NCBI RefSeq assembly: GCF_027111355.2
Contig: NZ_CP114291.2
Span: 620,001 to 684,000 of the forward strand
Length of the DNA stretch: 64,000 nt
Direction of reading: 5' to 3'
Source: Flavobacterium eburneipallidum
Lineage (GTDB): Bacteria; Bacteroidota; Bacteroidia; Flavobacteriales; Flavobacteriaceae
Shown here piece by piece: positions 1 to 7,688 of this stretch. The translations under genes and the position numbers were made by a program. Numbering within the stretch: the first letter of the stretch is position 1; each line of letters begins with the position of its first letter. A model generated the notes under the pieces. It had not been told where the DNA came from. It worked only from the letters and a program-made list of their open reading frames with translations, and did no database searches.

Positions 1-1
1 T

Positions 2-1252
2 CATACTGTAGCTCCAACAAATGCTACTTGTGGTAGAGCCTGGAGAAATATTTTTCAGGAAATTGGTACGGCTAATGCTGTTTTAGAAAGTTTGCAGGCA
101 TCGCCAAATAGTGCCAATTTAAAAGGATTAATTGCTGAGGTAAGAGCCTTACGTGCCTACGGTTATTTCTATGCAATGGATTTTTGGGGTAATGTGCCTT
201 TGGTTACTGTAGCCAGAATTGATCCTAATAATTTGCCAAAGAATACGCCAAGAAAAGACGTATTTGCTTTTATAGAAACAGAAATGCTAGCCGCCATTCA
301 AGATTTACCTTCTATAACTACAGTTAATAAAACCAGTTATTATCCAAGGTTTACCAAAGAAGCTATTTATGGTGTTTTGGCAACTATGTATTTGAACGCT
401 CAAGTTTATACAGGAACGCCTAAATGGACAGAAGCTATTGCAATGTGTGATAAAATTATTGCTACAAATAAATATTCGTTGGAAGCCACTGTTGTAGATA
501 ATTTTAAATCCACCAACGAGCAAAATTCAAAAGAAATCATTTCTTCTTTCTCCATTGCACCAGCACAAAATGCAGGGAATAATCAGTTCATTTTATACAC
601 TCAAAACGGATTGGATAAATTAAAATACAATTTGCCTTTTACACCAGCCAATGGATACAGTACGTATCAAGAAGCTTTAGATCGCTACGAAAATCAGGAT
701 GTTCGTAAATCATTAATCGAATACGGACCTCAATTTTATTTAGATGGTGTTACGCCTTTACGCTATCCAAATGGAACACAATTGAATATTGTTGCTGTAA
801 AAAGTTTAATCAGTGCTGAAGATAATGAAGGCTATAAGGTCTTGAAATATACTCCAATTGGAACTTCTTGGTCTGGTTTTAATGCCGATAATGATTTGGT
901 TTTAATGCGTTATGCTGACATTTTATTAATCAAAGCGGAAGCACTATTTAGAGGTGGAACTACTACAATTCCAGATACTGCATTAGGTTTAGTAAATCAA
1001 GTAAGAGGCAGAAGTAATGCTTCGGTTTTAGCCAGTTTGACTTTAAAAAACATCGAAGACGAAAGAGCCAGAGAATTAATCTGGGAAGGACACCGCAGAA
1101 GAGATATGATTCGTTTTGGAACTTATTTTAATGGAACTTGGGCATTCAAAACCACCCAAACAGAAGCTTTTAGAGCCATATATCCTATTCCGCAAGAGCA
1201 ACGAACAGCGAATCCAAATTTGGAACAAAATCCAGGTTATCCGAATAATTAA
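2..1252 (+). CDS. SusD/RagB-family outer-membrane glycan-binding lipoprotein, 5' end cut by window
   Basis: C-terminal part (about 417 codons) of a SusD-like protein. The frame is open from base 2, so the signal peptide and lipobox lie outside the window. What is seen: the late SusD block LMRYADILLIKAEALF, then VNQVRGRSN, and the C-terminal ELIWEGHRRRDMIRFG followed by a short IYPIPQEQ tail, all typical of the family. SusD proteins sit on the cell surface and cover a SusC TonB-dependent transporter, handing it oligosaccharides. The SusC gene is expected upstream. The next four genes are pectin-active enzymes, so the likely ligand is a pectic oligosaccharide (inference). A terminator-like hairpin follows the stop codon. 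Confidence 0.93.
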   Translation, partial: HTVAPTNATCGRAWRNIFQEIGTANAVLESLQASPNSANLKGLIAEVRALRAYGYFYAMDFWGNVPLVTVARIDPNNLPKNTPRKDVFAFIETEMLAAIQDLPSITTVNKTSYYPRFTKEAIYGVLATMYLNAQVYTGTPKWTEAIAMCDKIIATNKYSLEATVVDNFKSTNEQNSKEIISSFSIAPAQNAGNNQFILYTQNGLDKLKYNLPFTPANGYSTYQEALDRYENQDVRKSLIEYGPQFYLDGVTPLRYPNGTQLNIVAVKSLISAEDNEGYKVLKYTPIGTSWSGFNADNDLVLMRYADILLIKAEALFRGGTTTIPDTALGLVNQVRGRSNASVLASLTLKNIEDERARELIWEGHRRRDMIRFGTYFNGTWAFKTTQTEAFRAIYPIPQEQRTANPNLEQNPGYPNN

Positions 1253-1273
1253 TTGTTTTTATAACGAATACTT

Positions 1274-1320
1274 ACCCATGCGTTTTTAGAATTTTCTATT
1301 TACGGATGGGTTTGTTTTTC
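1274..1320 (+). terminator. Probable intrinsic terminator after susD-like gene
   Basis: Imperfect stem ACCCATGCGT / ACGGATGGGT separated by 18 nt and followed by a T-rich run (TTTGTTTTTC). It lies between the SusD-like gene and the first esterase, so it may reduce readthrough rather than separate two independent units. Confidence 0.55.
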
Positions 1321-1344
1321 TTTAAATTTGATAAAATAATCTAA

Positions 1345-2325
1345 ATGAAAATTTCACTCTTTTTTTTATTGTATTTAGGATTTGTAGTTGGTATAAATGC
1401 ACAGTCTTACAAAGGGGTAACTGGAGTTAGAGATACGTCTTATTCAACTAAAAGCGCTTACAAATATGATGTGAAAAAACATCCATCGATTAAAATTGTT
1501 TCTGAATTTCAATTTCCTTCGGTTAAAGAAAAACGGAATATCGCCTATTGCGAAATCGGGAAACGAAAGTTGAATCTCGATGCTTTTTATAATACAAATA
1601 AAACAAATTCGAAACGAACAGCAATCATCATTATTCATGGTGGCGGCTGGCGTACCGGAAGTAGAGAGCAACATTATCCGATGGCACAAAAGTTGGCTAG
1701 TTTAGGTTATATTTGTTTCACACCAGAGTACCGACTCTCAACCGAGGCACTTTTTCCAGCTGCTATTTATGATCTAAAAGCAGTGATTCGTTGGGTTCGA
1801 CAAAATGCAGAAGCTTATAATTTTGATCCAAATAAAATTGCTGTTTTAGGCTTTTCAGCTGGCGGCGAAATGGCTTCTTTTATGGGAACAACGGGAAATA
1901 TGCCTTTATTCGAAGGGACTTCTTGTAATTTAGATACAAAATCGAATGCCAATGCCGTGGTGGATATTGACGGAACTTTATCTTTTGTCCATCCCGATGG
2001 TCGTGAAGGAGATGATAGCAAAGGAATTTCGGCAGGAACCTATTGGTTTGGTTATTCGAAAGCCGAAAATCCAAAATTATGGGAAGCTGCTTCGCCTTTG
2101 AGTTATGTAAGTGCTCAAACGCCACCAACACTTTTTATCAATAGCGCTGTGCCATGGATGCATGCGGGAAGGGAAGATTATATTAAGGTTTTGGATAAAA
2201 ACGGAATCTATTCGGAAGTCAAAGAATTTGAAGGCGCACCGCATTCTTTTTGTTTGTACGAGCCTTGGTTTAGTCCAACAATTGAACACATAAATAATTT
2301 TTTGACTAAAGTTTTTAAACAATAA
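1345..2325 (+). CDS. Secreted alpha/beta-hydrolase carbohydrate esterase (first of two paralogs)
   Basis: 326 residues with an N-terminal signal peptide (hydrophobic to about residue 18, then NAQ). The alpha/beta-hydrolase landmarks are visible: oxyanion motif HGGGW at 98-102, nucleophile elbow G-F-S-A-G with Ser171, and a C-terminal catalytic His near residue 300 (GAPHSF). This arrangement matches the acetyl-esterase/BD-FAE-like enzymes found in polysaccharide loci. From the context (SusD, GH105, CE8) the likely job is removing acetyl or other ester groups from pectic oligosaccharides in the periplasm; the exact substrate is inferred. The next gene is a clear paralog 12 nt downstream, so the two are probably co-transcribed. 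Confidence 0.85.
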   Translation: MKISLFFLLYLGFVVGINAQSYKGVTGVRDTSYSTKSAYKYDVKKHPSIKIVSEFQFPSVKEKRNIAYCEIGKRKLNLDAFYNTNKTNSKRTAIIIIHGGGWRTGSREQHYPMAQKLASLGYICFTPEYRLSTEALFPAAIYDLKAVIRWVRQNAEAYNFDPNKIAVLGFSAGGEMASFMGTTGNMPLFEGTSCNLDTKSNANAVVDIDGTLSFVHPDGREGDDSKGISAGTYWFGYSKAENPKLWEAASPLSYVSAQTPPTLFINSAVPWMHAGREDYIKVLDKNGIYSEVKEFEGAPHSFCLYEPWFSPTIEHINNFLTKVFKQ

Positions 2326-2337
2326 AATTTCAATACT

Positions 2338-3342
2338 ATGAAGCAGTTTTTTCAAAATATATTTGGGTTGATTCTTTTTGTTTCTTTTTGTACTCAAGCA
2401 CAACAAAAGACAATTACCATTCCCAAAGACACTTCTTTTACTGTCAAAAATGAATACAAGAAATACCTGAAAAAGTATCCGCAAATCACTCCTGCAAAAG
2501 ATTCTTTACCTGAAAATGTAAAAGAGAACAGGAATCTGGTTTACACGACATTAAAAAATACTCCTTATGGAGACAGAGATTTGCATTTGGATGTTTTTTC
2601 GCCAAAGAAAAAAGGAAAATATCCAGCCTTAATCATGGTTCACGGTGGCGGATGGAGAGCAGGAGATAAAGCACTAGAGGTACCAATGGCTCAAAAACTG
2701 GCAGCCAAAGGAATTGTAACCATTTGTGTCGAATACCAATTGTTGCAGGAAGCGCAATATCCAGCAGCGGTTTTTAATATAAAATCAGCAGTACGATGGG
2801 TGCGTGCCAATGCAGATAAATACGGAATTGATTCCAACAAAATAGCCATTTCTGGAGATTCAGCAGGAGGACAATTGGCTTTGTTGGTCGGACTCACAAA
2901 CGGAGTTCAGTCCAAAGAAGGAAATCAGCGGAATTTAGGTTTTTCAAGCGACATTCAGGCGATTATAGATTTAGATGGAGTAGTCGATTTTATGGCACCA
3001 TTGTCCCTTAATCTAAAGCGAGGTCCCGATTCACCAGATGTACAATGGTTGGGAGGTACTTTCTATGAAAAGCCAGAAATTTGGAAAGATGCTTCTCCTA
3101 TTTTTTGGGCTAATGAAAAATCATGTCCTATTTTATTTGTCAATAGTGGTTTTCCAAGATTTCATGCCGGACAGGACGAATTAATAGGAATGATGAAAGA
3201 TTGGGGTATTTACACAGAAGTTCATAAATTTGACATCCAATTGCATACATTTTGGTTATTTGATCCTTGGATTGACTCTACCGTAAATAACATGAATAAT
3301 TTTTTAATTAAAGTGTTTGATAATCAGTTGGTAAAAAAATAA
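2338..3342 (+). CDS. Secreted alpha/beta-hydrolase carbohydrate esterase (second paralog)
   Basis: 334 residues, signal peptide ending near TQAQ (residue 22). Oxyanion motif HGGGW at 102-106, nucleophile G-D-S-A-G-G with Ser175, and probable catalytic His303 (QLHTFW). Much of the chain lines up with the upstream esterase: PMAQKLA, YPAAVFNIKSAVRWVR, the aspartate-rich DLDG block and the final NNFL-KVF. This indicates an old tandem duplication. It differs in the elbow (GDSAGG versus GFSAGGE) and in the central substrate-facing region, so the pair may deacylate different positions of the same glycan (inference). Confidence 0.85.
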   Translation: MKQFFQNIFGLILFVSFCTQAQQKTITIPKDTSFTVKNEYKKYLKKYPQITPAKDSLPENVKENRNLVYTTLKNTPYGDRDLHLDVFSPKKKGKYPALIMVHGGGWRAGDKALEVPMAQKLAAKGIVTICVEYQLLQEAQYPAAVFNIKSAVRWVRANADKYGIDSNKIAISGDSAGGQLALLVGLTNGVQSKEGNQRNLGFSSDIQAIIDLDGVVDFMAPLSLNLKRGPDSPDVQWLGGTFYEKPEIWKDASPIFWANEKSCPILFVNSGFPRFHAGQDELIGMMKDWGIYTEVHKFDIQLHTFWLFDPWIDSTVNNMNNFLIKVFDNQLVKK

Positions 3343-3364
3343 AAACAACATTTAAAATACAATT

Positions 3365-4612
3365 ATGATGTCACGAATTAAAATTACCCGAATTTCTTTG
3401 ATTTCTTTAATAGCTTTTAGTTTATCTCTTGTAGCTTGTAAAAATGGCTACAATGCAACTACAAACAAAGAATCAGCAGGGAAAATTGTTCCTGAAAATT
3501 TAAAATGGTCAGAGAGAATGGTGCTGTCAGAAATGCATCGTTTTCCTGAAGCAACAAAATTAGATTTTTCTCCAGTACCTCAATGGGGCTACACTAACGG
3601 ATTAGTTTTAGGTGCTTGTGCGAAGGTTTATGAAAAAACCAAAAACCAAAAATATTATGACTATATCTATGCTTATGCCGATCAGATGATTGAGAAAACA
3701 GGAGAAATAAAAAGATACAAATTAGCGGATCAAAATTTGGATATGATAAAATCAGGCGATGTTCTACTTTATTTGTACCCAAAAACAAAGGAAGAGCGTT
3801 TTTTAAAGGCGATGCAAACCTTAAACAGCCAGTTAGAATCGCAGCCTAAAACATCAGATGGTGGGTATTGGCATAAAAAAATATATCCTTTTCAAATGTG
3901 GTTGGATGGTTTGTATATGGCAGAACCATTTCATGCTCGTTATATAAGAGAATATGAAAAAGATGCTTCTAAAGCTGAAAAGGTTTATGATGATGTAGTG
4001 CTTCAATTTGATTTAATTCAAAAGCACAGTCAAGATCAAAAAACTGGATTATTATTTCATGGTTGGGACGAGAGCAAAGAACAAAGTTGGGCTAACAAGC
4101 AAACTGGAAATTCACAGCATTTCTGGTCCAGAGGAATGGGTTGGTACGGAATGGCATTGGTAGATGTTTTAGATTTTTTACCTAAAAACCATCCAGGAAG
4201 AGAAAGACTGATTCAATATTTGAATGAATATGCAGAAGCTATTGTTAAGGTTCAGGATCAATCAGGATTATGGTGGCAGGTTTTAGATCAGGGAAACAGA
4301 CAAGGGAATTATTTAGAAGCCACAGGAACTGCTATGTTTGTTTATACATTGGCCAAAGCTGCTCATAAAGGTTATATTCCAAATAAGTATTTAAAAAATG
4401 CAAACCAAGGTTATGACGGACTCATTAAAAACCTAGTTACGGTTGAAGAAAATGGAGTGGTAAACTTAAATAAATGTTGTGCTGTAGCTGGTTTAGGTGG
4501 TAATCCATACAGAGATGGAACTTATGAATATTATATAGGTGAAAAAATCAGATCTAATGATCCTAAAGGAACTGGGCCTTTTATACTAGCCAGTTTAGAA
4601 TTAAATAAATAA
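3365..4612 (+). CDS. GH105 unsaturated rhamnogalacturonyl hydrolase, lipoprotein
   Basis: 415 residues with a lipoprotein signal peptide (LSLVAC, Cys25). The (alpha/alpha)6-barrel family motifs of YteR/YesR-type enzymes are visible: WGYTNG near 74-79, the catalytic-Asp block MWLDGLYMAEPF with Asp181, and HFWSRGMGWYGMAL later. GH105 enzymes hydrate and cleave the unsaturated galacturonyl residue left on oligosaccharides by pectate or rhamnogalacturonan lyases. Membrane-anchored in the periplasm, it would act on products imported through SusC/D. It lies between the esterase pair and the pectin methylesterase. Two adjacent ATG codons occur; the first is used here and the choice changes one residue. 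Confidence 0.92.
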   Translation: MMSRIKITRISLISLIAFSLSLVACKNGYNATTNKESAGKIVPENLKWSERMVLSEMHRFPEATKLDFSPVPQWGYTNGLVLGACAKVYEKTKNQKYYDYIYAYADQMIEKTGEIKRYKLADQNLDMIKSGDVLLYLYPKTKEERFLKAMQTLNSQLESQPKTSDGGYWHKKIYPFQMWLDGLYMAEPFHARYIREYEKDASKAEKVYDDVVLQFDLIQKHSQDQKTGLLFHGWDESKEQSWANKQTGNSQHFWSRGMGWYGMALVDVLDFLPKNHPGRERLIQYLNEYAEAIVKVQDQSGLWWQVLDQGNRQGNYLEATGTAMFVYTLAKAAHKGYIPNKYLKNANQGYDGLIKNLVTVEENGVVNLNKCCAVAGLGGNPYRDGTYEYYIGEKIRSNDPKGTGPFILASLELNK

Positions 4613-4619
4613 ACTATTA

Positions 4620-5606
4620 ATGAAAAACACGAACCAATTAAAATACCTTTTGTTTTTACTTTTGGTCACTCAATCTTTTTTTGCACAAACAGCTAACCCT
4701 GAAAAATACAAATACCAATTTGTGGTTGCCAAAGACGGTAGCGGCGATTATAAATACATTCAGGATGCGATAGATGCGATGCGAAAATTTCCGTTGGCAC
4801 CCATTACTTTGTATATCAAAAATGGAGTTTACAACGAAAAAATAGAATTGTCTGCTAATAATACCGATGTTGCTTTTATTGGCGAAAGCCTAGATAAAAC
4901 CATTATCACCTACAATGATTATTCGGGCAGAGGCAAAATGGGTACTTTCGATTCTTATACCGCCAAAATATCAGGAAATAGATTCAAGGCAGAGAATATT
5001 ACTTTCGAAAATTCCGCAGGGCGAGTAGGGCAGGCAGTGGCTTTGTATGTCGATGCTGATAAAGCCGTTTTTAAGAATTGTAAGTTTCTAGGCAATCAAG
5101 ATACTATATATTTGGGTGGCGAATATGCCAGACAGTTTTTTGTCGATTGTCATATCGAGGGAACTACGGATTTTATCTTTGGACCAGCAACAGCGGTTTT
5201 TAAAAACTGTACTATCTTGGCTAAAACCAATTCTTATATCACCGCTCCCAATACGCCAAAAGACAAAGAATTTGGTTTTGTTTTTATGGATTGCAAAGTG
5301 AATGTAACACCCGAAGTAGATAAGCTTTATCTGGGTCGTCCTTGGCGAGCGTGGGCAAAATCCGTGTTTATAAAATGCGAATTTCCCAAACAAATAGCAG
5401 TTGAAGGCTGGGACAATTGGGGAAATGTTGAGAATGAAAAAACCGCTTTTTTTGCAGAATACGAATGCAGCGGTGAAGGTTTTAAACCAAAAGAAAGAGC
5501 TTCTTGGACACATCAATTAAAAAAATCAGAATCCGAAAGATATACTTTGAAAACTATTTTAGGCAACAATTCAAAATCTTCTGAAAAAGAATGGTACGAA
5601 TTGTAG
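4620..5606 (+). CDS. Pectin methylesterase (carbohydrate esterase family 8)
   Basis: 328 residues, signal peptide ending near FFAQ (residue 23). The full CE8 signature set is visible: NGVYNEKI (GxYxE-type), GQAVAL with Gln138, NQDTIY with Gln160 and Asp161, GTTDFIFG with Asp184, and LGRPWRAW with Arg240 and Trp242. These supply the two catalytic aspartates, the oxyanion glutamines and the substrate-binding Arg/Trp of the right-handed beta-helix. It removes methyl esters from homogalacturonan, preparing it for lyases and GH105. It starts 7 nt after the GH105 stop, and a strong terminator follows, so this is the last gene of the pectin locus. Confidence 0.95.
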   Translation: MKNTNQLKYLLFLLLVTQSFFAQTANPEKYKYQFVVAKDGSGDYKYIQDAIDAMRKFPLAPITLYIKNGVYNEKIELSANNTDVAFIGESLDKTIITYNDYSGRGKMGTFDSYTAKISGNRFKAENITFENSAGRVGQAVALYVDADKAVFKNCKFLGNQDTIYLGGEYARQFFVDCHIEGTTDFIFGPATAVFKNCTILAKTNSYITAPNTPKDKEFGFVFMDCKVNVTPEVDKLYLGRPWRAWAKSVFIKCEFPKQIAVEGWDNWGNVENEKTAFFAEYECSGEGFKPKERASWTHQLKKSESERYTLKTILGNNSKSSEKEWYEL

Positions 5607-5628
5607 TTTTCTAGGTTTATTTTAACGT

Positions 5629-5660
5629 AAAAGCCATATCCGTAAAGATGTGGCTTTTTT
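5629..5660 (+). terminator. Intrinsic terminator ending the pectin locus
   Basis: Stem AAAAGCCATATC / GATGTGGCTTTT with an 8-nt loop and a T6 run, 23 nt after the pectin methylesterase stop codon. Confidence 0.8.
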
Positions 5661-5683
5661 GATTGGTTTTGCTTGTTTGACTT

Positions 5684-5722
5684 AATGGGGACGAAGTCGG
5701 AGACATTCGCCCAGCACGACCC
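5684..5722 (-). repeat. Degenerate copy (minus orientation) of the GTGCTG..CGAAGTCTCCCGACTTCG palindromic repeat
   Basis: Read on the minus strand this segment matches the copy at 17412-17447 over roughly 35 bp with a few substitutions and one or two indels: CGTGCTG, then CGAA, TCTCC, GACTTCGT, CCCATT. The palindromic core here is interrupted (ACGAAGTCGG AGAC ATTCGC), so this looks like a decayed member of a dispersed repeat family. Confidence 0.55.
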
Positions 5723-5771
5723 TGTATTTTAAGGTCCTTTGTTCTTTAAGAATATTTCGTGTAGATGGGTT

Positions 5772-6497
5772 TTATTCCCAATCTAGTGCTTCAGAAAAAT
5801 AAACATTTTCAGCACTCGAAGTATTATAATTCCATAAATCTAACTGTTGAGATAAACTATTAACACTGAACCCATTTGAGTTATGAGTGGCGTTTATAAT
5901 ATTAGTCATTAAGCTATTTCCTAAATTATTTTTACTAAATATTGCATTTAATTTTTGATAGTTAAATTTAAAAAAAGTCAGTGTATAATTCATTAATTCA
6001 GAATTTGTATCGTTAAATTCATTTACACGCAACCATTTATTGTTTTTGTTTATCATTAAGATAAATCCATAAGGTTTTTTTGTTGACATCGAATTATGAA
6101 AACTGTATTTTATATATTTATAATTTTCGTTTTTATAAGTGAAATTTATTACTTGAGCCAGTTGAAAGTAATTTAGATTCTTATCCAAAGCATTTTTTTG
6201 ATTCAAATCTTGAGTTGCATCTGCATCTAATTCACTTATTGGAGTATTGTTATTTAAGTTTATCCAAGCGAGAGAGTTTTCAGATAAAATAGAATTAATC
6301 AATAGTTCAGGACTATTGTTAGTTACTCCACTTATTGAACTTATTGTTCCTTTAACAATAATGTTATCAGGATACAACCCATAACTTAAATTTGTAATAT
6401 TAGGATCTGTACTATTTAAGTTTATCATTACTTGCGCATAACTAAAAAAGTTGATACTAAAGAATATACTTAAAATTATTAATTGTATTTTTTTCAT
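5772..6497 (-). CDS. Hypothetical secreted protein
   Basis: 241 residues with a clear N-terminal signal peptide (MKKIQLIILSIFFSINFFSYAQ). No catalytic motif or known fold was recognised. The mature chain is rich in Asn, Ser and aromatic residues, as is common for surface or periplasmic proteins of AT-rich Bacteroidota. It is the last of three minus-strand genes (7350 to 5772), separated from the 189-residue membrane protein by 45 nt. The cluster lies between the pectin locus and a MITE-like element and appears to be accessory DNA. Function unknown. Confidence 0.7.
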   Translation of the reverse strand: MKKIQLIILSIFFSINFFSYAQVMINLNSTDPNITNLSYGLYPDNIIVKGTISSISGVTNNSPELLINSILSENSLAWINLNNNTPISELDADATQDLNQKNALDKNLNYFQLAQVINFTYKNENYKYIKYSFHNSMSTKKPYGFILMINKNNKWLRVNEFNDTNSELMNYTLTFFKFNYQKLNAIFSKNNLGNSLMTNIINATHNSNGFSVNSLSQQLDLWNYNTSSAENVYFSEALDWE

Positions 6498-6542
6498 TTT
6501 TATAAAATTTATTATTGATTATTTTTTTTAAAAATTGAGAAA

Positions 6543-7112
6543 TTAATCTTTGAAAGAGTCTAAAAATTTGAACTGAAACTTTTCTTCTTTTAGACTTTTT
6601 ATTATTCGACTATTATAAACACGATAGGTAAAATATGTGATGCCGATAAAAACTAGAGCACCTAAAATAAGATAACCTAATTGTTTTTTTTTGTATGCTT
6701 CAGTAAAATTACATTTTCCGTTGGCATCACAAATAAAGCGGTCATCATATGTAAAATACACAGTGTTTTGAGGAAAAAAAGATTTGATTTTCTCTCTCTT
6801 TACTAAATTATATGTTCTGATATTATCATTAAAAAGTTGTCCTACAAGGTTTTTTTGTATTAAAGTATTTTCTTCAAGTAATAAACTAATCTTTTTATCA
6901 GAATCTTTAAAATTGATATAATGAGAATCTCCATTTCTATTGCCAGCATGTGAAACACTATAGATGGAATCTATTTTAACGTTTTGCATTAAAATATAAT
7001 CCTTTGACAAACAAATGTTTAATTGTTGCTTGTATATTAAAAGAAATACACTTAAAAGAAATATGTATAAAATTATAATTATCCCTTTTGCAAACATGCC
7101 TTTTTTTATCAT
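6543..7112 (-). CDS. Hypothetical membrane protein with two predicted TM segments
   Basis: 189 residues. There is an N-terminal hydrophobic helix (about residues 9-27), a soluble domain of about 110 residues containing a Cys pair (FICDANGKC), then a second hydrophobic helix (about 145-165) and a basic tail. The layout resembles a DUF3592-type or similar two-helix membrane protein, but no signature was clear enough to assign. Its start lies 1 nt after the stop of the upstream 78-codon frame, which supports translational coupling and an operon. Confidence 0.65.
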   Translation of the reverse strand: MIKKGMFAKGIIIILYIFLLSVFLLIYKQQLNICLSKDYILMQNVKIDSIYSVSHAGNRNGDSHYINFKDSDKKISLLLEENTLIQKNLVGQLFNDNIRTYNLVKREKIKSFFPQNTVYFTYDDRFICDANGKCNFTEAYKKKQLGYLILGALVFIGITYFTYRVYNSRIIKSLKEEKFQFKFLDSFKD

Positions 7113-7113
7113 G

Positions 7114-7350
7114 TTAGTTTAAATTAATTTCGAAATCTTTTACTAATTCAACAGGGTCAGAAAAGCCTACTTTCCTACTATAATTTATTAGATTTATTCC
7201 ACTAACTCTTGCCTTCACCACCATAACAAATGTTAATATTATTCCTGTTAAATTTAAAATAATTTTACCGTCTCTAGATTCACCTGAATCTTCTATACAT
7301 GAAACACTAGATCCAGAAACATTAAAATTAACAAAGTTATTATTTTGCAC
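7114..7350 (-). CDS. Hypothetical small protein, GTG start
   Basis: 78 codons read from a GTG at 7350-7348; no in-frame ATG lies nearby upstream. A hydrophobic stretch (GKIILNLTGIILTFVMVV) sits mid-protein. The stop codon lies 1 nt from the start of the following membrane-protein gene, the main argument that this is a real first gene of the cluster. It could instead be the 3' remnant of a longer gene whose 5' part was lost when the neighbouring inverted-repeat element inserted. No homology was recognised. Confidence 0.4.
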   Translation of the reverse strand: MQNNNFVNFNVSGSSVSCIEDSGESRDGKIILNLTGIILTFVMVVKARVSGINLINYSRKVGFSDPVELVKDFEINLN

Positions 7351-7384
7351 ATCCGTTTTTAGTTTAACTCCCCCCGACGTCCTA

Positions 7385-7612
7385 GATATGCAATAAACGT
7401 CCTAGTTTGGATAGCGCAGAATTGCATTCTGTGCCCACTCCAATGAGTCACTACAACAAATCTAATACAATTATTTGTACAAACTATTTTTTAAACAAAA
7501 AGCTATACCGTTTTATAAGTATAGCTTTTTTTTATTTGTATAACCTGCTCAACTTTGTGGGCCATAGAATGCAATTCTGCGCTATCCGTTGACGACAATA
7601 TTTATTGCATAT
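7385..7612. mobile_element. MITE-like element with about 50-bp imperfect terminal inverted repeats
   Basis: The left arm starts GATATGCAATAAA (7385-7397) and continues to GGATAGCGCAGAATTGCATTCT..CCCAC (7409-7437). The right arm is its inverse, GTGG..AGAATGCAATTCTGCGCTATCC (7557-7587) to TTTATTGCATATC (7600-7612). The 13-bp ends are perfect inverses and the inner 22-bp blocks are perfect too. The core (about 7438-7556) has no gene but holds a hairpin at 7496-7528. The 338-bp gap 7351-7688 contains this element and nothing else I can support. No transposase is encoded, so any mobility would need one in trans. Confidence 0.65.
7496..7528 (+). terminator. Terminator-like hairpin in the core of the MITE-like element
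   Basis: AAAAAGCTATAC and GTATAGCTTTTT are perfect 12-nt inverse arms around a 10-nt loop, followed by more T residues. With the reverse-strand T-run it could stop transcription from either side. Confidence 0.6.
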
Positions 7613-7688
7613 CCGAGCGATCGGGATATTTTCGGTGGCTGTTTTTGATTTAATTGTAAAAAGCGTATTGAAAAACTTTCAAATACAA

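Noticed and set aside
7407..7592. 61-codon frame inside the MITE-like element
   Set aside because: It is built from both inverted arms and the hairpin; no signal of coding constraint.
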